Shown in pieces: positions 45,052 to 53,740 of a stretch of DNA of 64,000 nucleotides. Every line of letters starts with the position of its first letter. The first letter of the stretch is position 1. Location: the NCBI RefSeq assembly GCF_014653695.1, contig NZ_BNAR01000013.1, positions 1 to 64,000 on the forward strand, in the 5' to 3' direction. The translations under genes and the position numbers were made by a program. The stretch is from Lentzea cavernae (GTDB lineage: Bacteria; Actinomycetota; Actinomycetes; Mycobacteriales; Pseudonocardiaceae). The notes beneath the pieces are model-generated. The model did not search any database, had not been told where the DNA came from, and saw only the letters and a list, made by a program, of their open reading frames with translations.

Positions 45052-48000
45052 TCAGGCCAGCGTCAGCGCGTACAGCTCGACCCGCGGGTCGTTCGGCAGG
45101 GTCACCGAACGAACCGTCTTCGACGCGTCCAGCCTCAGCGACTGACCGAACAACCGCACAGGCGGCCCGTCAACGCCCTGACCGGCCTTGATGCGGTGCG
45201 GCATCTCCAGCACGGCGGAGCCGCCGCCCGCCCAGTCCGGCACCGTGGCGGCCACCTCGGCCGAGGTGCCGTCGGTGTACCAGACGGTGAAGGAGGCCGA
45301 CACGGGTCCGTTGTGCGACGAGCCCACGACGTGCAGCCACGAGTGCTGACCGGTGGGCAGCAGGAGCCCCTGCCCGCGCGCCTCCACGAAGTTCGGCGCC
45401 GTGCCGGTGGGGTCCGGTGCCTGGTAGGTGATGCCGCCCCACGTCACGGGTCCCTTGGCGGGCAACAGGGCCGCGTCGTAGCTCCAGCCGCCGCCGTCGA
45501 AGTTGCCGGCGGCGGAGTCGGCGACCGTCGCCGTGCCGTCGTGGTTGAGCTCCGGTGTCACGTCCACCGAACAGGTCGAGAACGCGCACAACGCGGCCGG
45601 TTTGACCTCGATGACGGCCTTGAGGGCCACCTCCCCGACCTGCACAGCGATCTCGTACGACCCCGCGGCCGTCCCGGCGGGCACCGACAGCGTCAACGGC
45701 ACCGTCTTCTGCGTGGGCAGATGCCGCGACACGATCGTGAACGGCTTGGCACCGCTCACCTTCCAGCCCGCGGGGGCGGTGACGACGGGACGCACCGGCG
45801 TCGCGGCCGGGGACTGCGCCAGCACGTCGAGCTGCACCGTCAGCGACTGCGCGGAGTCCGAGGTCGGCACGACGATCTCGGAGTTCCGCAACGACGCCGA
45901 CAACGCCCGGCGCGAGTCCTCGTTGCCGTTGTTCAGCGACGGCGGCTCGTCACCCCGGCCGGTGCCCCACGACGACGGCTTCGAGGACACCTCGTGGGTG
46001 AGCTTCCCGCCGCGCTGCAGCGAAGACCACGACAGCCACGTCTTGCGGACGTCACGCCCGCCGAACGACACGTTCTTGATGTACCGGTTGGTGTCCGACA
46101 CACCGCGCGCCGACACCGTCAGCGTCCCGCCCTGCGAGCCGTACTGCCCGATGCGGACGGTCGCGGACTCGAACTGCGGCGAGGACAGCGCCAGGAAGTC
46201 GGCGCCGTTGAAGGTCGGGTAGATGCCCAGCGACGAGAAGACGTACCAGGCCGACATCGTGCCCAGGTCGTCGTTGCCGGTCATGCCGTCCGGACCGGTG
46301 GTGAACAACGTCATGGCCGCCCGCACGACTGTCGCGGTCTTCGACGGCGTGCCCGCCCACAGGTACATGTACGGCGCGAGCAGGTCGGGTTCGTTGTTCG
46401 GGTTGTAGGTCGGCTTGCCGTAGTAGTCGTACGGCTCGGTGATCCAGTCTCGCTTCGCGGTGCCGGCGGGGTCGGCCAGCAGCTTGTCGTAGACGAAGAA
46501 CGAGTCGAGCCGCTTCTCCGTCTCACGCCTGCCGCCCATCAGCGACACCAGCCCGGCCGGGTCCTGCGGCACGAGCCACTGGTACTGGTAGGCGCCGCCC
46601 TCGTGGAACTGGTGCGAGGCGTCGACCGGGTTGTACGGCGTCAGCCACGTGCCGGCGGCGGTGCGGGGCCGGAACTGGCCGATCGAGGCGTCCCAGAGGT
46701 TGCGGTACCACTGGCCGCGGTCGGCGAACAGGCGCGCGTCCGCCTTCTTGCCCAGGCCCTTGGCCATCAACGCGAGCGACGCGTCGGCGGCCGAGTACTC
46801 CAGGGTCGCGGAGGCCGGGTGCACGCAGTCGTTGTCGCCGCCCTTGTGCGCGCAGTCCTTGCCGAGTTCCAGGCCGGACGGGATGTACCCGCGGTCGTTG
46901 TAGAACTGCACACCGGACCGGCCGTTGTAGGGCGAGTCGGCGGGAGGCAGCGACGTGGCGTTGGTGCGCAGGAGCTGGTAGGTCTCCTCCTCGAAACCCT
47001 TCAGCAGTCCCTTGGACCAGGCCTCGACGAGGAACGGCGTGACCGGGTCGCCGGTCATGATGTTGGTCTCGGAGGACGCGAGTGCCCAGCGCGGCAACCA
47101 TCCTCCGTCACGCCCACTGGCCACGACGGACAGTGCGACGTCCCGGGCGACCCTGGGCTCCAGGATCTGCAGGAGCTGGTTCTGTGGTCTGTACGTGTCC
47201 CACAAAGAGAAGTTCTGGTACGGCGTGTAACCCGACGCCGTGCGCACCTTCCCGTCGAAGCCCATGTACTTGCCGTCGACGTCACCGGCGAGGTTCGGGT
47301 GCAGCACCGAGTGGTAGAGCGCGGTGTAGAACGCGACCTGCCGGTCCCGCGGCCCACCGGACACCCGAGCGGCGTCCAGCTGCTTCTTCCAGACGTCCTT
47401 GGCGCCCGCCACGACACCGTCGAAGTCGTAGGAAGGAGCCTCCGCCGCGAGGTTCTTCCGCGCGCCCTCGATCCCCGTGTACGACAGGCCGAGCTTCAGC
47501 ACCACGTCGCGGTCCGCGGACGCGTCGAACGTGACCCAGGCGCCGTTCCCGCCCGTGCCGGCGGCATCTCGCGCACCCGGCGTGGGAGCGTTCCCCCGCC
47601 ACGCGCCGAAGGAGGCGAAGGGCCGGTCGAACGAGGCCGTGAAGTACACGGTGTGCTCGTCCTTGCCCGCGCAGAACCGGCCGTTGCGCACCCGGCCCTC
47701 GATCGTCCGGTCACCGACGACGTGGATCTCGGAGTCCAGCACCGTCTGGTTGGACTTGCCGGTGTTGAACAGGACGTTCGCCGCGCCCGTCGAGGGGAAC
47801 GTGTAGCGCTGCCAGCCGGTCCGCTGCGTGGCCGTGAGCTCGGCGTTCACCCCGTAGCGGGGAAGCCCGACGCGGTAGTAGCCGGGCTGCGCGGCTTCGT
47901 CCGAATGGCTGAAGTCGGACTTGTAGCCGTTGATGTCAACGTTGTCGACGGACCCGACCGTCGGCATGACCGGCAGCTCGCCCATGACGCCACAGCCCAC

Positions 48001-48246
48001 ACCCGAGAGGTGGGTCTGCGAGAAGCCGTAGATCGAGGTGGCCTTGTAGTCGTACCCGCCCTGCCCGCCCGTGTCAGGGCTGACCTGCACCATCCCGAAC
48101 GGCACCGAGGCGCCGGGGAAGGTGTTGCCGAAGTTCTGCGTACCCACGAAGGGGTTCACCAGGGACGAGGGCTCCTCGTCCGCCTGAGCCGCTTGCGCAG
48201 GGACTGTTAACCCTAGTAACAGTCCGACTACAACCAGTGTCCGCAT
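45052..48246 (-). CDS. Secreted GH92 alpha-mannosidase
   Basis: A 1064-aa exported glycoside hydrolase. Signal peptide to about residue 20 (VPAQAAQA). The GH92 body starts VNPFVGTQNFGNTFPGA and includes NEPDLLAPYMYLWAG and the catalytic-acid region GNDDLGTMSAWYVFSSLGIYP, so it should cleave alpha-mannosides (exo, calcium-dependent in the family). The C-terminus adds a NEW3-like domain (about 800-890) and a beta-sandwich of about 170 residues. ATG 48246 is used; no clear ribosome site is seen. Divergent from the BNR gene across only 53 bases, so the two are probably co-regulated. Confidence 0.95.
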   Translation of the reverse strand: MRTLVVVGLLLGLTVPAQAAQADEEPSSLVNPFVGTQNFGNTFPGASVPFGMVQVSPDTGGQGGYDYKATSIYGFSQTHLSGVGCGVMGELPVMPTVGSVDNVDINGYKSDFSHSDEAAQPGYYRVGLPRYGVNAELTATQRTGWQRYTFPSTGAANVLFNTGKSNQTVLDSEIHVVGDRTIEGRVRNGRFCAGKDEHTVYFTASFDRPFASFGAWRGNAPTPGARDAAGTGGNGAWVTFDASADRDVVLKLGLSYTGIEGARKNLAAEAPSYDFDGVVAGAKDVWKKQLDAARVSGGPRDRQVAFYTALYHSVLHPNLAGDVDGKYMGFDGKVRTASGYTPYQNFSLWDTYRPQNQLLQILEPRVARDVALSVVASGRDGGWLPRWALASSETNIMTGDPVTPFLVEAWSKGLLKGFEEETYQLLRTNATSLPPADSPYNGRSGVQFYNDRGYIPSGLELGKDCAHKGGDNDCVHPASATLEYSAADASLALMAKGLGKKADARLFADRGQWYRNLWDASIGQFRPRTAAGTWLTPYNPVDASHQFHEGGAYQYQWLVPQDPAGLVSLMGGRRETEKRLDSFFVYDKLLADPAGTAKRDWITEPYDYYGKPTYNPNNEPDLLAPYMYLWAGTPSKTATVVRAAMTLFTTGPDGMTGNDDLGTMSAWYVFSSLGIYPTFNGADFLALSSPQFESATVRIGQYGSQGGTLTVSARGVSDTNRYIKNVSFGGRDVRKTWLSWSSLQRGGKLTHEVSSKPSSWGTGRGDEPPSLNNGNEDSRRALSASLRNSEIVVPTSDSAQSLTVQLDVLAQSPAATPVRPVVTAPAGWKVSGAKPFTIVSRHLPTQKTVPLTLSVPAGTAAGSYEIAVQVGEVALKAVIEVKPAALCAFSTCSVDVTPELNHDGTATVADSAAGNFDGGGWSYDAALLPAKGPVTWGGITYQAPDPTGTAPNFVEARGQGLLLPTGQHSWLHVVGSSHNGPVSASFTVWYTDGTSAEVAATVPDWAGGGSAVLEMPHRIKAGQGVDGPPVRLFGQSLRLDASKTVRSVTLPNDPRVELYALTLA

Positions 48247-48299
48247 GAAAGGCAGTATTGTCCGTTCGTCGCCGCCCCGACACCCATCGGAGGTCGGCG

Positions 48300-49562
48300 A
48301 TGCGCGTTCTTGCAGCGGTGTTGCTGATTCTTGTCGCATTTTGTCAACCGGCGCAGGCCGCGCCCACCCTCGACACGGTCACCACGGCGAGCGTGTACGG
48401 CTGCCTGCGCACCAACGGGGCGGGCGTGTACGACGCGACGGTCAACAGGACGTTCGTGACGTACTCGGGAACCAGGCACGACATCTACGTCAAGGCGTTC
48501 GACCACTCCGCGAACATGTGGTCGGCGGCGGTCAAGGTCGCCACGCTCGACCTGACGCACGACAACGCCTATCACGACTACCCGGTGCTCACACAGCTCG
48601 GCGACGGCAGGCTCGCGGTCTTCCGCGCCACGCACACGGTGTCGATGCAGCTCTACACCGCGCCCACGCCGCGTTCCATCACCGGCACGTGGACCGCGCG
48701 GACGATCAGCACGGACAAGAACACCTACCCCGAGCCGGTCGTCACGGGCAACACGATCCACCTGTTCTACAGCCACAACACGGATCTGTCGTACCCGTAC
48801 CGCACGTTCAAGGTCATCAAGTCGACGGACGGCGGGAGGACGTGGTCGGCGCCGCGCACGATCATCGACTCCGGCAGGACGGCCGACAGGTATGCCGAGG
48901 TCTACGCGTTCGGCGTGACGCACCGCAACGGCCGCGTCTACCTGACCTGGTCGCTGCACGGCGGCCCCAAGGGCCACAACGGCGGCGGCAAGAACATCTA
49001 CGCCGCCTACCTCGACACGGCGTCCGGCACCCTCTTCACGGTCGGCGGCACGTCCCTGGGCACGGTGATCGACTCCTCCGACACCGACAAGACCCGTGTC
49101 GTCACGACGAATCCGGGCGACCTGCCCGCGGGCAAGGCCCTGCCGGAGGAGAACCCCGTCACCGTCGTGCTGAACGACGGCTCGCTCGTGCTGGGGTACG
49201 GCGTGCACACCAGCACCAGCGCCAGGATCGTGCTCTCGCGGTTCGACGGGGGCACCTGGACCTCGACGACGGCCGACGGCTCCACGTCGTTGTTCAAGGA
49301 CCTCGTCGCGACCGGCACCGGCGTGGACTTCTCCTACGCCAGCGCGGATCGCAGGCGGCTGCTGGTGAAGTCGTGGACGGCGGGCGGGCCGGTGACGGCG
49401 AAGCACGACCTGACCGTGCCGTACTCGGCCGGCGCCGACACGACGTTCTACGCGAACTTCGTGGAGAACCGGCCGAGCGACCTGGTGGCGAACACGATCG
49501 ACCACGAGACCCGCAAGACGAACCACACCGGTAGGTGGCCGGTGTTCTCGATCAGGGGCTAA
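48300..49562 (+). CDS. Secreted BNR-repeat (sialidase-like) protein
   Basis: 420 aa. Signal peptide to about residue 21 (CQPAQAA). Asp-box-type repeats (KSTDGGRTWSAPRTI) and the overall form match the BNR-4 family, often found in polysaccharide-utilisation loci as putative glycan hydrolases or binding proteins. ATG 48300 has GGAGG six bases upstream. Function in mannan/glycan use inferred from its divergent GH92 neighbour. Confidence 0.87.
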   Translation: MRVLAAVLLILVAFCQPAQAAPTLDTVTTASVYGCLRTNGAGVYDATVNRTFVTYSGTRHDIYVKAFDHSANMWSAAVKVATLDLTHDNAYHDYPVLTQLGDGRLAVFRATHTVSMQLYTAPTPRSITGTWTARTISTDKNTYPEPVVTGNTIHLFYSHNTDLSYPYRTFKVIKSTDGGRTWSAPRTIIDSGRTADRYAEVYAFGVTHRNGRVYLTWSLHGGPKGHNGGGKNIYAAYLDTASGTLFTVGGTSLGTVIDSSDTDKTRVVTTNPGDLPAGKALPEENPVTVVLNDGSLVLGYGVHTSTSARIVLSRFDGGTWTSTTADGSTSLFKDLVATGTGVDFSYASADRRRLLVKSWTAGGPVTAKHDLTVPYSAGADTTFYANFVENRPSDLVANTIDHETRKTNHTGRWPVFSIRG

Positions 49563-49602
49563 AGGCGGTGCGAGGGCATGGCGCCTGCGGTAAGCAGGTG
49601 TC

Positions 49603-49986
49603 ATGCCCGTACAGCTCAACCACACCATCGTTCATTCTTCCGACCAGGAGCGCTCCGCCCGTCACCTCACCGACCTGCTCGGCCTGCCGGACCCGGTGCG
49701 CTTCGGCCCGTTCCTCGTCGTCGAGGTCGCGAACGGCGTCTCGCTCGACTACGTGACCACGACCGACCCGATCGCCGAGCAGCACTACGCCTTCCTCGTG
49801 ACGGAGGACGAGTTCGACCAGATCTACGGCCGCATCAGGGAGCACCGGCTCGAGCACTGGGCCGACCCGTTCCACAGCCGGCCCGGTGAGATCAACCGCA
49901 ACGACGGCGGGCGCGGCGTCTACTGGAGCGATCCCGACGGCCACAACCTCGAGATCATCACCCGCCCCTACGGCTCCGGCGCCTGA
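49603..49986 (+). CDS. VOC family (glyoxalase-like) protein
   Basis: 127 aa with a single vicinal-oxygen-chelate domain: NHTIVHSSDQERSARHL, SLDYVTTTDP and GVYWSDPDGHNLEIIT. Metal-ligand His and Glu are present at the usual ends. The reaction is unknown. Confidence 0.9.
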   Translation: MPVQLNHTIVHSSDQERSARHLTDLLGLPDPVRFGPFLVVEVANGVSLDYVTTTDPIAEQHYAFLVTEDEFDQIYGRIREHRLEHWADPFHSRPGEINRNDGGRGVYWSDPDGHNLEIITRPYGSGA

Positions 49987-50008
49987 CGAACCGGTTCACG
50001 TATCTAAA

Positions 50009-50020
50009 AGGTATAGACCA
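50009..50020. promoter_or_regulatory. DasR-box-like palindrome upstream of chitinase 1
   Basis: AGGTATAGACCA matches the actinobacterial DasR response element core TGGTCTAGACCA at 10 of 12 positions and lies 86 bases before the GH19 start. DasR-type GntR regulators repress chitin and GlcNAc genes until amino-sugar phosphates accumulate (established in Streptomyces). The site assignment here is inference. Confidence 0.65.
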
Positions 50021-50105
50021 CCTCTTGTGCTCGGAGTGCCCTGCCTGCCACCGTGAGAGCGGTAACACAGTGTGGGCGCGCAGATGCTCGGAGGAGTTGG
50101 TCCCC

Positions 50106-50795
50106 ATGTCCGGAACTCGCGCCGCCGCCCTGATCGTCGCGCTGATCGGCGTCTTCACGCTCGTTCAGCCGGCGACGGCGGCGCCGTTCATCGTCAGCGA
50201 GGCGCAGTTCAACCAGATGTTCCCGTCCCGCAACGGCTTCTACACCTACAGCGGCCTGAAGAACGCGATGAACTCGTTCGGTTCGTTCGCGAACCAGGGC
50301 AGTGACACGGTGAAGAAGCAGGAGCTGGCGGCGTTCCTCGCGAACGTCTCGCACGAGACCGGCGGCCTGGTGCACATCCGCGAGATCAACCAGAGCGGTG
50401 ACTACTGCGACGAAAGCCAGTCCTACGGCTGCCCTGCGGGCACCAGGGCGTACTACGGCCGCGGCCCGATCCAGCTGTCGTGGAACTTCAACTACAAGGC
50501 GGCGGGCGACTACCTGGGCATCAACCTGCTGAGCAACCCGGACCAGGTGGCCACGAACGCCACGACGTCGTGGAAGACCGCGATCTGGTACTGGATGACG
50601 CAGAGCGGCCCCGGCACCATGACCCCGCACAACGCGATGGTCAACTCGCGCGGCTTCGGCCAGACGATCCGCAGCATCAACGGATCCCTCGAGTGCGACG
50701 GGCGCAACCCCGGCACCGTGCAGAGCCGCGTCTCGAAGTACCAGCAGTTCACCGGGATCATCAAGGTGGCTCAGGGTTCGAACCTGTACTGCTGA
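50106..50795 (+). CDS. Secreted GH19 chitinase
   Basis: 229 aa. Signal peptide to about residue 26 (ATAA). Only the catalytic domain follows: catalytic acid Glu in NVSHETGG, second Glu in REINQ, and the substrate motif YYGRGPIQLSWNFNY, with the end NGSLECDGRNPG. No carbohydrate-binding module. GGAGGAG upstream supports ATG 50106. Its catalytic domain is closely related to the next gene, so the two look like a tandem duplication. Confidence 0.96.
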   Translation: MSGTRAAALIVALIGVFTLVQPATAAPFIVSEAQFNQMFPSRNGFYTYSGLKNAMNSFGSFANQGSDTVKKQELAAFLANVSHETGGLVHIREINQSGDYCDESQSYGCPAGTRAYYGRGPIQLSWNFNYKAAGDYLGINLLSNPDQVATNATTSWKTAIWYWMTQSGPGTMTPHNAMVNSRGFGQTIRSINGSLECDGRNPGTVQSRVSKYQQFTGIIKVAQGSNLYC

Positions 50796-50806
50796 CCCGA
50801 CAGAAC

Positions 50807-50835
50807 AGGTCTAGACCCTTGACTGGTCTGGACCA
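50807..50835. promoter_or_regulatory. Two DasR-box-like palindromes upstream of chitinase 2
   Basis: AGGTCTAGACCC (50807-50818) and TGGTCTGGACCA (50824-50835) both match TGGTCTAGACCA at 10-11 of 12 positions and are spaced about 17 bases apart. They lie about 64-92 bases upstream of the second GH19 start. Confidence 0.75.
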
Positions 50836-50898
50836 CTGATGCCAACCTCAGCATGTTCACATCCTTGATTCCTCGGATGCAACAGACTCCAGGAGTGG

Positions 50899-51969
50899 GT
50901 GACCTTGCTGAAAAAACGCATCTTGGCGTCTCTCGCGGCGGGTGTGATGGCGGCTTCGCTGGCCGTCATCGCACCGACCGCTTCATCAAAGGCAGAAGTG
51001 TCCGCGCAGGCCTGCACCTTCACGGACTGGGTCCAGGGTCAGTGGTACACCACCGGTTCGATCGTGAGATTCGAGGGCGCGTACTACGTCGCCGAGCACG
51101 ACAACCCGGGCTACAGCCCGACGGTGTCCACCTGGTACTGGGAACCGACCGGCTGTGACGGCGGTGGAGGTGGCGGCGGCGGCACCTGCGCCGGCGCGAC
51201 CGACTGGGCAGCGGGCCGGCAGTACTACACGGGCAACATCGTGAAGTACAACGGTTCCTACTACATCGCCGAGCACGACAACCCCGGTTACGACCCGACG
51301 ATCTCGACGTGGTTCTGGGAGCCGCACAACTGCGGCGGTGGCGGAGAACCCGGTACCGGCTTCCCCATCAGCGAATCCCAGTTCAACAGCTTGTTCTCCG
51401 GTCGCAACAGCTTCTACACCTACCAGGGCTTCGTCGACGCGGCACGCACCATCCCCGCGTTCGGCACGTCCGGCAGCGACACGGTGAAGAAGCAGGAAGT
51501 CGCGGCGTTCCTCGCGAACACCGCGCACGAGACGGGCAACTTCGTCTACATCGAAGAGATCAACAAGAACAACGACCTCTGCGATGAGGGCCAGCCCTAC
51601 GGCTGCCCGGCCGGCACCTACGCCTACTACGGCCGCGGTCCGATCCAGCTGTCGTGGAACTTCAACTACAAGGCCGCGGGCGACTACCTCGGCCTGAACC
51701 TGCTGCAGAACCCGTACCAGGTGGCGCAGAACTCCACGACCGCGTGGCGGACGGCGATCTGGTACTGGATGACGCAGCGCGGCCCCGGCTCGATGACCGG
51801 GCACGACGCGATCGTCAACGGCGCCGGATTCGGCCAGACGATCCGCAGCATCAACGGTTCCCTGGAGTGCGACGGCCGCAACCCGGCGCAGGTCCAGAGC
51901 CGCGTCTCGAACTACCAGCGGATCACCGGAGTCATCGGCGTGACGCAGGGTGGAAACCTGTACTGCTAG
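50899..51969 (+). CDS. Secreted GH19 chitinase with two CBM5/12 modules
   Basis: 356 aa. Signal peptide to about residue 36. Two tandem CBM5/12 chitin-binding modules follow (about 39-85 and 97-143; pattern DWxxGxxYxTGxIV ... AEHDNPGYxPTxSTWxWEP), joined by Gly-rich linkers. The GH19 domain has Glu in NTAHETGN and YYGRGPIQLSWNFNY. GTG 50899 is 3 bases from AGGAG; TTG 50905, 9 bases away, may be the true start. It is the chitin-binding version of the preceding enzyme. Confidence 0.95.
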   Translation: MTLLKKRILASLAAGVMAASLAVIAPTASSKAEVSAQACTFTDWVQGQWYTTGSIVRFEGAYYVAEHDNPGYSPTVSTWYWEPTGCDGGGGGGGGTCAGATDWAAGRQYYTGNIVKYNGSYYIAEHDNPGYDPTISTWFWEPHNCGGGGEPGTGFPISESQFNSLFSGRNSFYTYQGFVDAARTIPAFGTSGSDTVKKQEVAAFLANTAHETGNFVYIEEINKNNDLCDEGQPYGCPAGTYAYYGRGPIQLSWNFNYKAAGDYLGLNLLQNPYQVAQNSTTAWRTAIWYWMTQRGPGSMTGHDAIVNGAGFGQTIRSINGSLECDGRNPAQVQSRVSNYQRITGVIGVTQGGNLYC

Positions 51970-51986
51970 GACTTCTGCTGTCCTAG
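51966..51986 (+). terminator. Small hairpin terminator after chitinase 2
   Basis: CTAGGAC, 7-base loop, GTCCTAG, followed by TTCGG. It starts at the stop codon itself. Confidence 0.5.
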
Positions 51987-52006
51987 TTCGGTCATAGCTT
52001 CACCTC

Positions 52007-52489
52007 ATGGCCGAAGAGCTCGAAGAACTGCTGCACGAACTGAACGACCAGCGCAGGACCTTCCGCATCACGACGCGGGGTCTCACCGCGGCAGACGCGG
52101 TGAAGCGCACCACGGTCAGCGAGCTCACCCTGGGCGGGTTGCTCAACCACCTCGTCCGGGGTGAGCTCGGCTGGACCCACATCATCACCGAGCAGCCCCT
52201 GCCCCCGCCCGGAATGCTGGACGTGAGCCAGTACACCTGGACGGGGAACGACTTCGAGGCGCTGCTCACCGGCTACGACGAGGCGGCGCGCGCGACCGAC
52301 GAGGCCGTGCGCGCCGCCTCGCTCGGCAAGCTCGTCCCGCTGCCCAGCGCCCCGTGGGATCCCGACCCGCGGCCGATGTCGGTCCGGCGGATCGTGTTGC
52401 ACCTGCTGCGGGAGACCGCGCAGCACGCGGGCCACGCGGACGTCATCCGCGAGGCGCTCGACGGCCAGTCGACCACCGCGCTGCTCTGA
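52007..52489 (+). CDS. DinB/DUF664 family protein
   Basis: 160-aa four-helix-bundle protein. Metal-ligand candidates: His in LLNHLVRGE and the two of QHAGHADVIREA. The family includes thiol-dependent transferases (bacillithiol/mycothiol S-transferases) and proteins of unknown role. The adjacent mycoredoxin gene makes a mycothiol link attractive but speculative. Confidence 0.85.
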   Translation: MAEELEELLHELNDQRRTFRITTRGLTAADAVKRTTVSELTLGGLLNHLVRGELGWTHIITEQPLPPPGMLDVSQYTWTGNDFEALLTGYDEAARATDEAVRAASLGKLVPLPSAPWDPDPRPMSVRRIVLHLLRETAQHAGHADVIREALDGQSTTALL

Positions 52490-52514
52490 GCCGTGTCCCG
52501 CGAGTCTCGCCGCC

Positions 52515-52760
52515 CTAGGCCGCGAGCTGTTCCTTCACCTGCGCCAGCGACGGGTTCGTGAGCGCGGAGCCGTTCGGGAAGTGGACGGTCGGCACCGTGC
52601 GGTTGCCGCCGTTCACGCTCATCACGAAGTCGGCCGCACCCGGCGTCTCCTCGATGTTGATCTCGACGTACTCGATGCCTTCGCGGTCGAGCGAGCTCTT
52701 CAGGATCCGGCAGTAGCCGCACCACGAGGTCGAGTAGACGGTCAGCTGGTCGGGAGCCAT
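52515..52760 (-). CDS. mrx1: Mycoredoxin (glutaredoxin-like)
   Basis: 81 aa. Thioredoxin-fold reductase of mycothiol-protein mixed disulphides. Active site WCGYC (residues 13-17) and the conserved VNGGNRTVPTVHFPNGSALTNPS stretch match actinobacterial mycoredoxin-1. ATG 52760 has GAGGAG eight bases upstream; the longer frame to 52856 lacks support. Electrons would come from mycothiol and its reductase. Confidence 0.93.
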   Translation of the reverse strand: MAPDQLTVYSTSWCGYCRILKSSLDREGIEYVEINIEETPGAADFVMSVNGGNRTVPTVHFPNGSALTNPSLAQVKEQLAA

Positions 52761-52844
52761 CAGGCGCACTCCTCGTCGGGGTTGGACTGTGTCACCGGTG
52801 CCAACGCCCGGCGCCCCGCGCTTCTTCCCGCGCCCGCGACTCCG

Positions 52845-52863
52845 ATCGTCAGACAATCGTCAG
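52845..52863 (-). promoter_or_regulatory. Direct repeat upstream of mycoredoxin
   Basis: ATCGTCAG occurs at 52845-52852 and 52856-52863, exactly 11 bases apart (one helix turn), next to a TTGACC on the minus strand. Could be an activator or repressor site for mrx1. Inference only. The rest of the 294-base gap (52761-53054) shows nothing else. Confidence 0.4.
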
Positions 52864-53054
52864 GTCAATTCCGCTCACCGCGGGTGAGCATGGTTCGCGC
52901 GCGTCCGAAGATTTCGGTCGCGCAATTGGTCGTGCATTCCTCTTGATACCCCCCACGAATTCAGTCACCCAATCGGAGGCCGGTCGCCACGCAGAGTTTC
53001 CGATATCGTCTGAAATCCGCCGCCGCTACCGCAGTCATGATGGAAAGGCTGACC

Positions 53055-53678
53055 ATGCTGAAAACGGTGGCGGCTGCTGCCCTCGCGCTGTCCGCGGTCT
53101 TCACCGCGCCCGCCGCGAACGCAGCATCCGATGTTCCTGATTTCGTGACGATCGACGTCGTCACCGTGAACGGTTCCGGCTGCCCCGCCGGCACCGCCGC
53201 GGTCGCGGCCGGGGACGACCGCACGGCGTTCACCGTCACGTACAGCCAGTACCTCGCCCAGGCCGGCCAGGGCTCGGCCCCCACCGACTTCCGGAAGAAC
53301 TGCCAGCTCAACATCAGAGTGAGCTACCCGCAGGGCTTCACGTTCGGCATCGCCCAGGCGGACTACCGCGGATTCGCCAACCTGCAGCAGGGCGCCACCG
53401 GCACGGAAAAGGGGAACTACTACTTCCAGGGCATGTCCCAGGGCGCGAGCCGCACCCACACGTTCACCGGCCCGAAGAGCGACAACTGGCAGGCCACCGA
53501 CCGCGCCCAGGTCGCGGAAATCATCTACGCCCCCTGCGGAGAAGTCCGTCACCTGAACATCAACACCGAACTCCGCGTGAACGCGGGAACCGCGTCGAAG
53601 GCCAACAGCTTCATGACGATGGATTCCACCGACAGCAGCGTGAGCACGAAGTACCAGTTCTCCTGGAAGCGCTGCTGA
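53055..53678 (+). CDS. Secreted DUF4360 protein
   Basis: 207 aa. Signal peptide to about residue 24 (APAANAA). The mature domain is DUF4360: ITIDVVTxNGSGCPAGTAAV type opening, DFRKNCQLNI, and YYFQGMSQ. Four or more Cys suggest disulphides. The family is secreted and of unknown function in actinobacteria and fungi. ATG 53055 has GGAAAGG upstream; ATG 53037 is unlikely. Tandem paralogue of the next gene. Confidence 0.88.
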   Translation: MLKTVAAAALALSAVFTAPAANAASDVPDFVTIDVVTVNGSGCPAGTAAVAAGDDRTAFTVTYSQYLAQAGQGSAPTDFRKNCQLNIRVSYPQGFTFGIAQADYRGFANLQQGATGTEKGNYYFQGMSQGASRTHTFTGPKSDNWQATDRAQVAEIIYAPCGEVRHLNINTELRVNAGTASKANSFMTMDSTDSSVSTKYQFSWKRC

Positions 53679-53740
53679 CGAAGGCACCGATCACCGCCGC
53701 CCGTTCATTTCGTTGAACACCCCCGACGGAAAGGTGCCCC

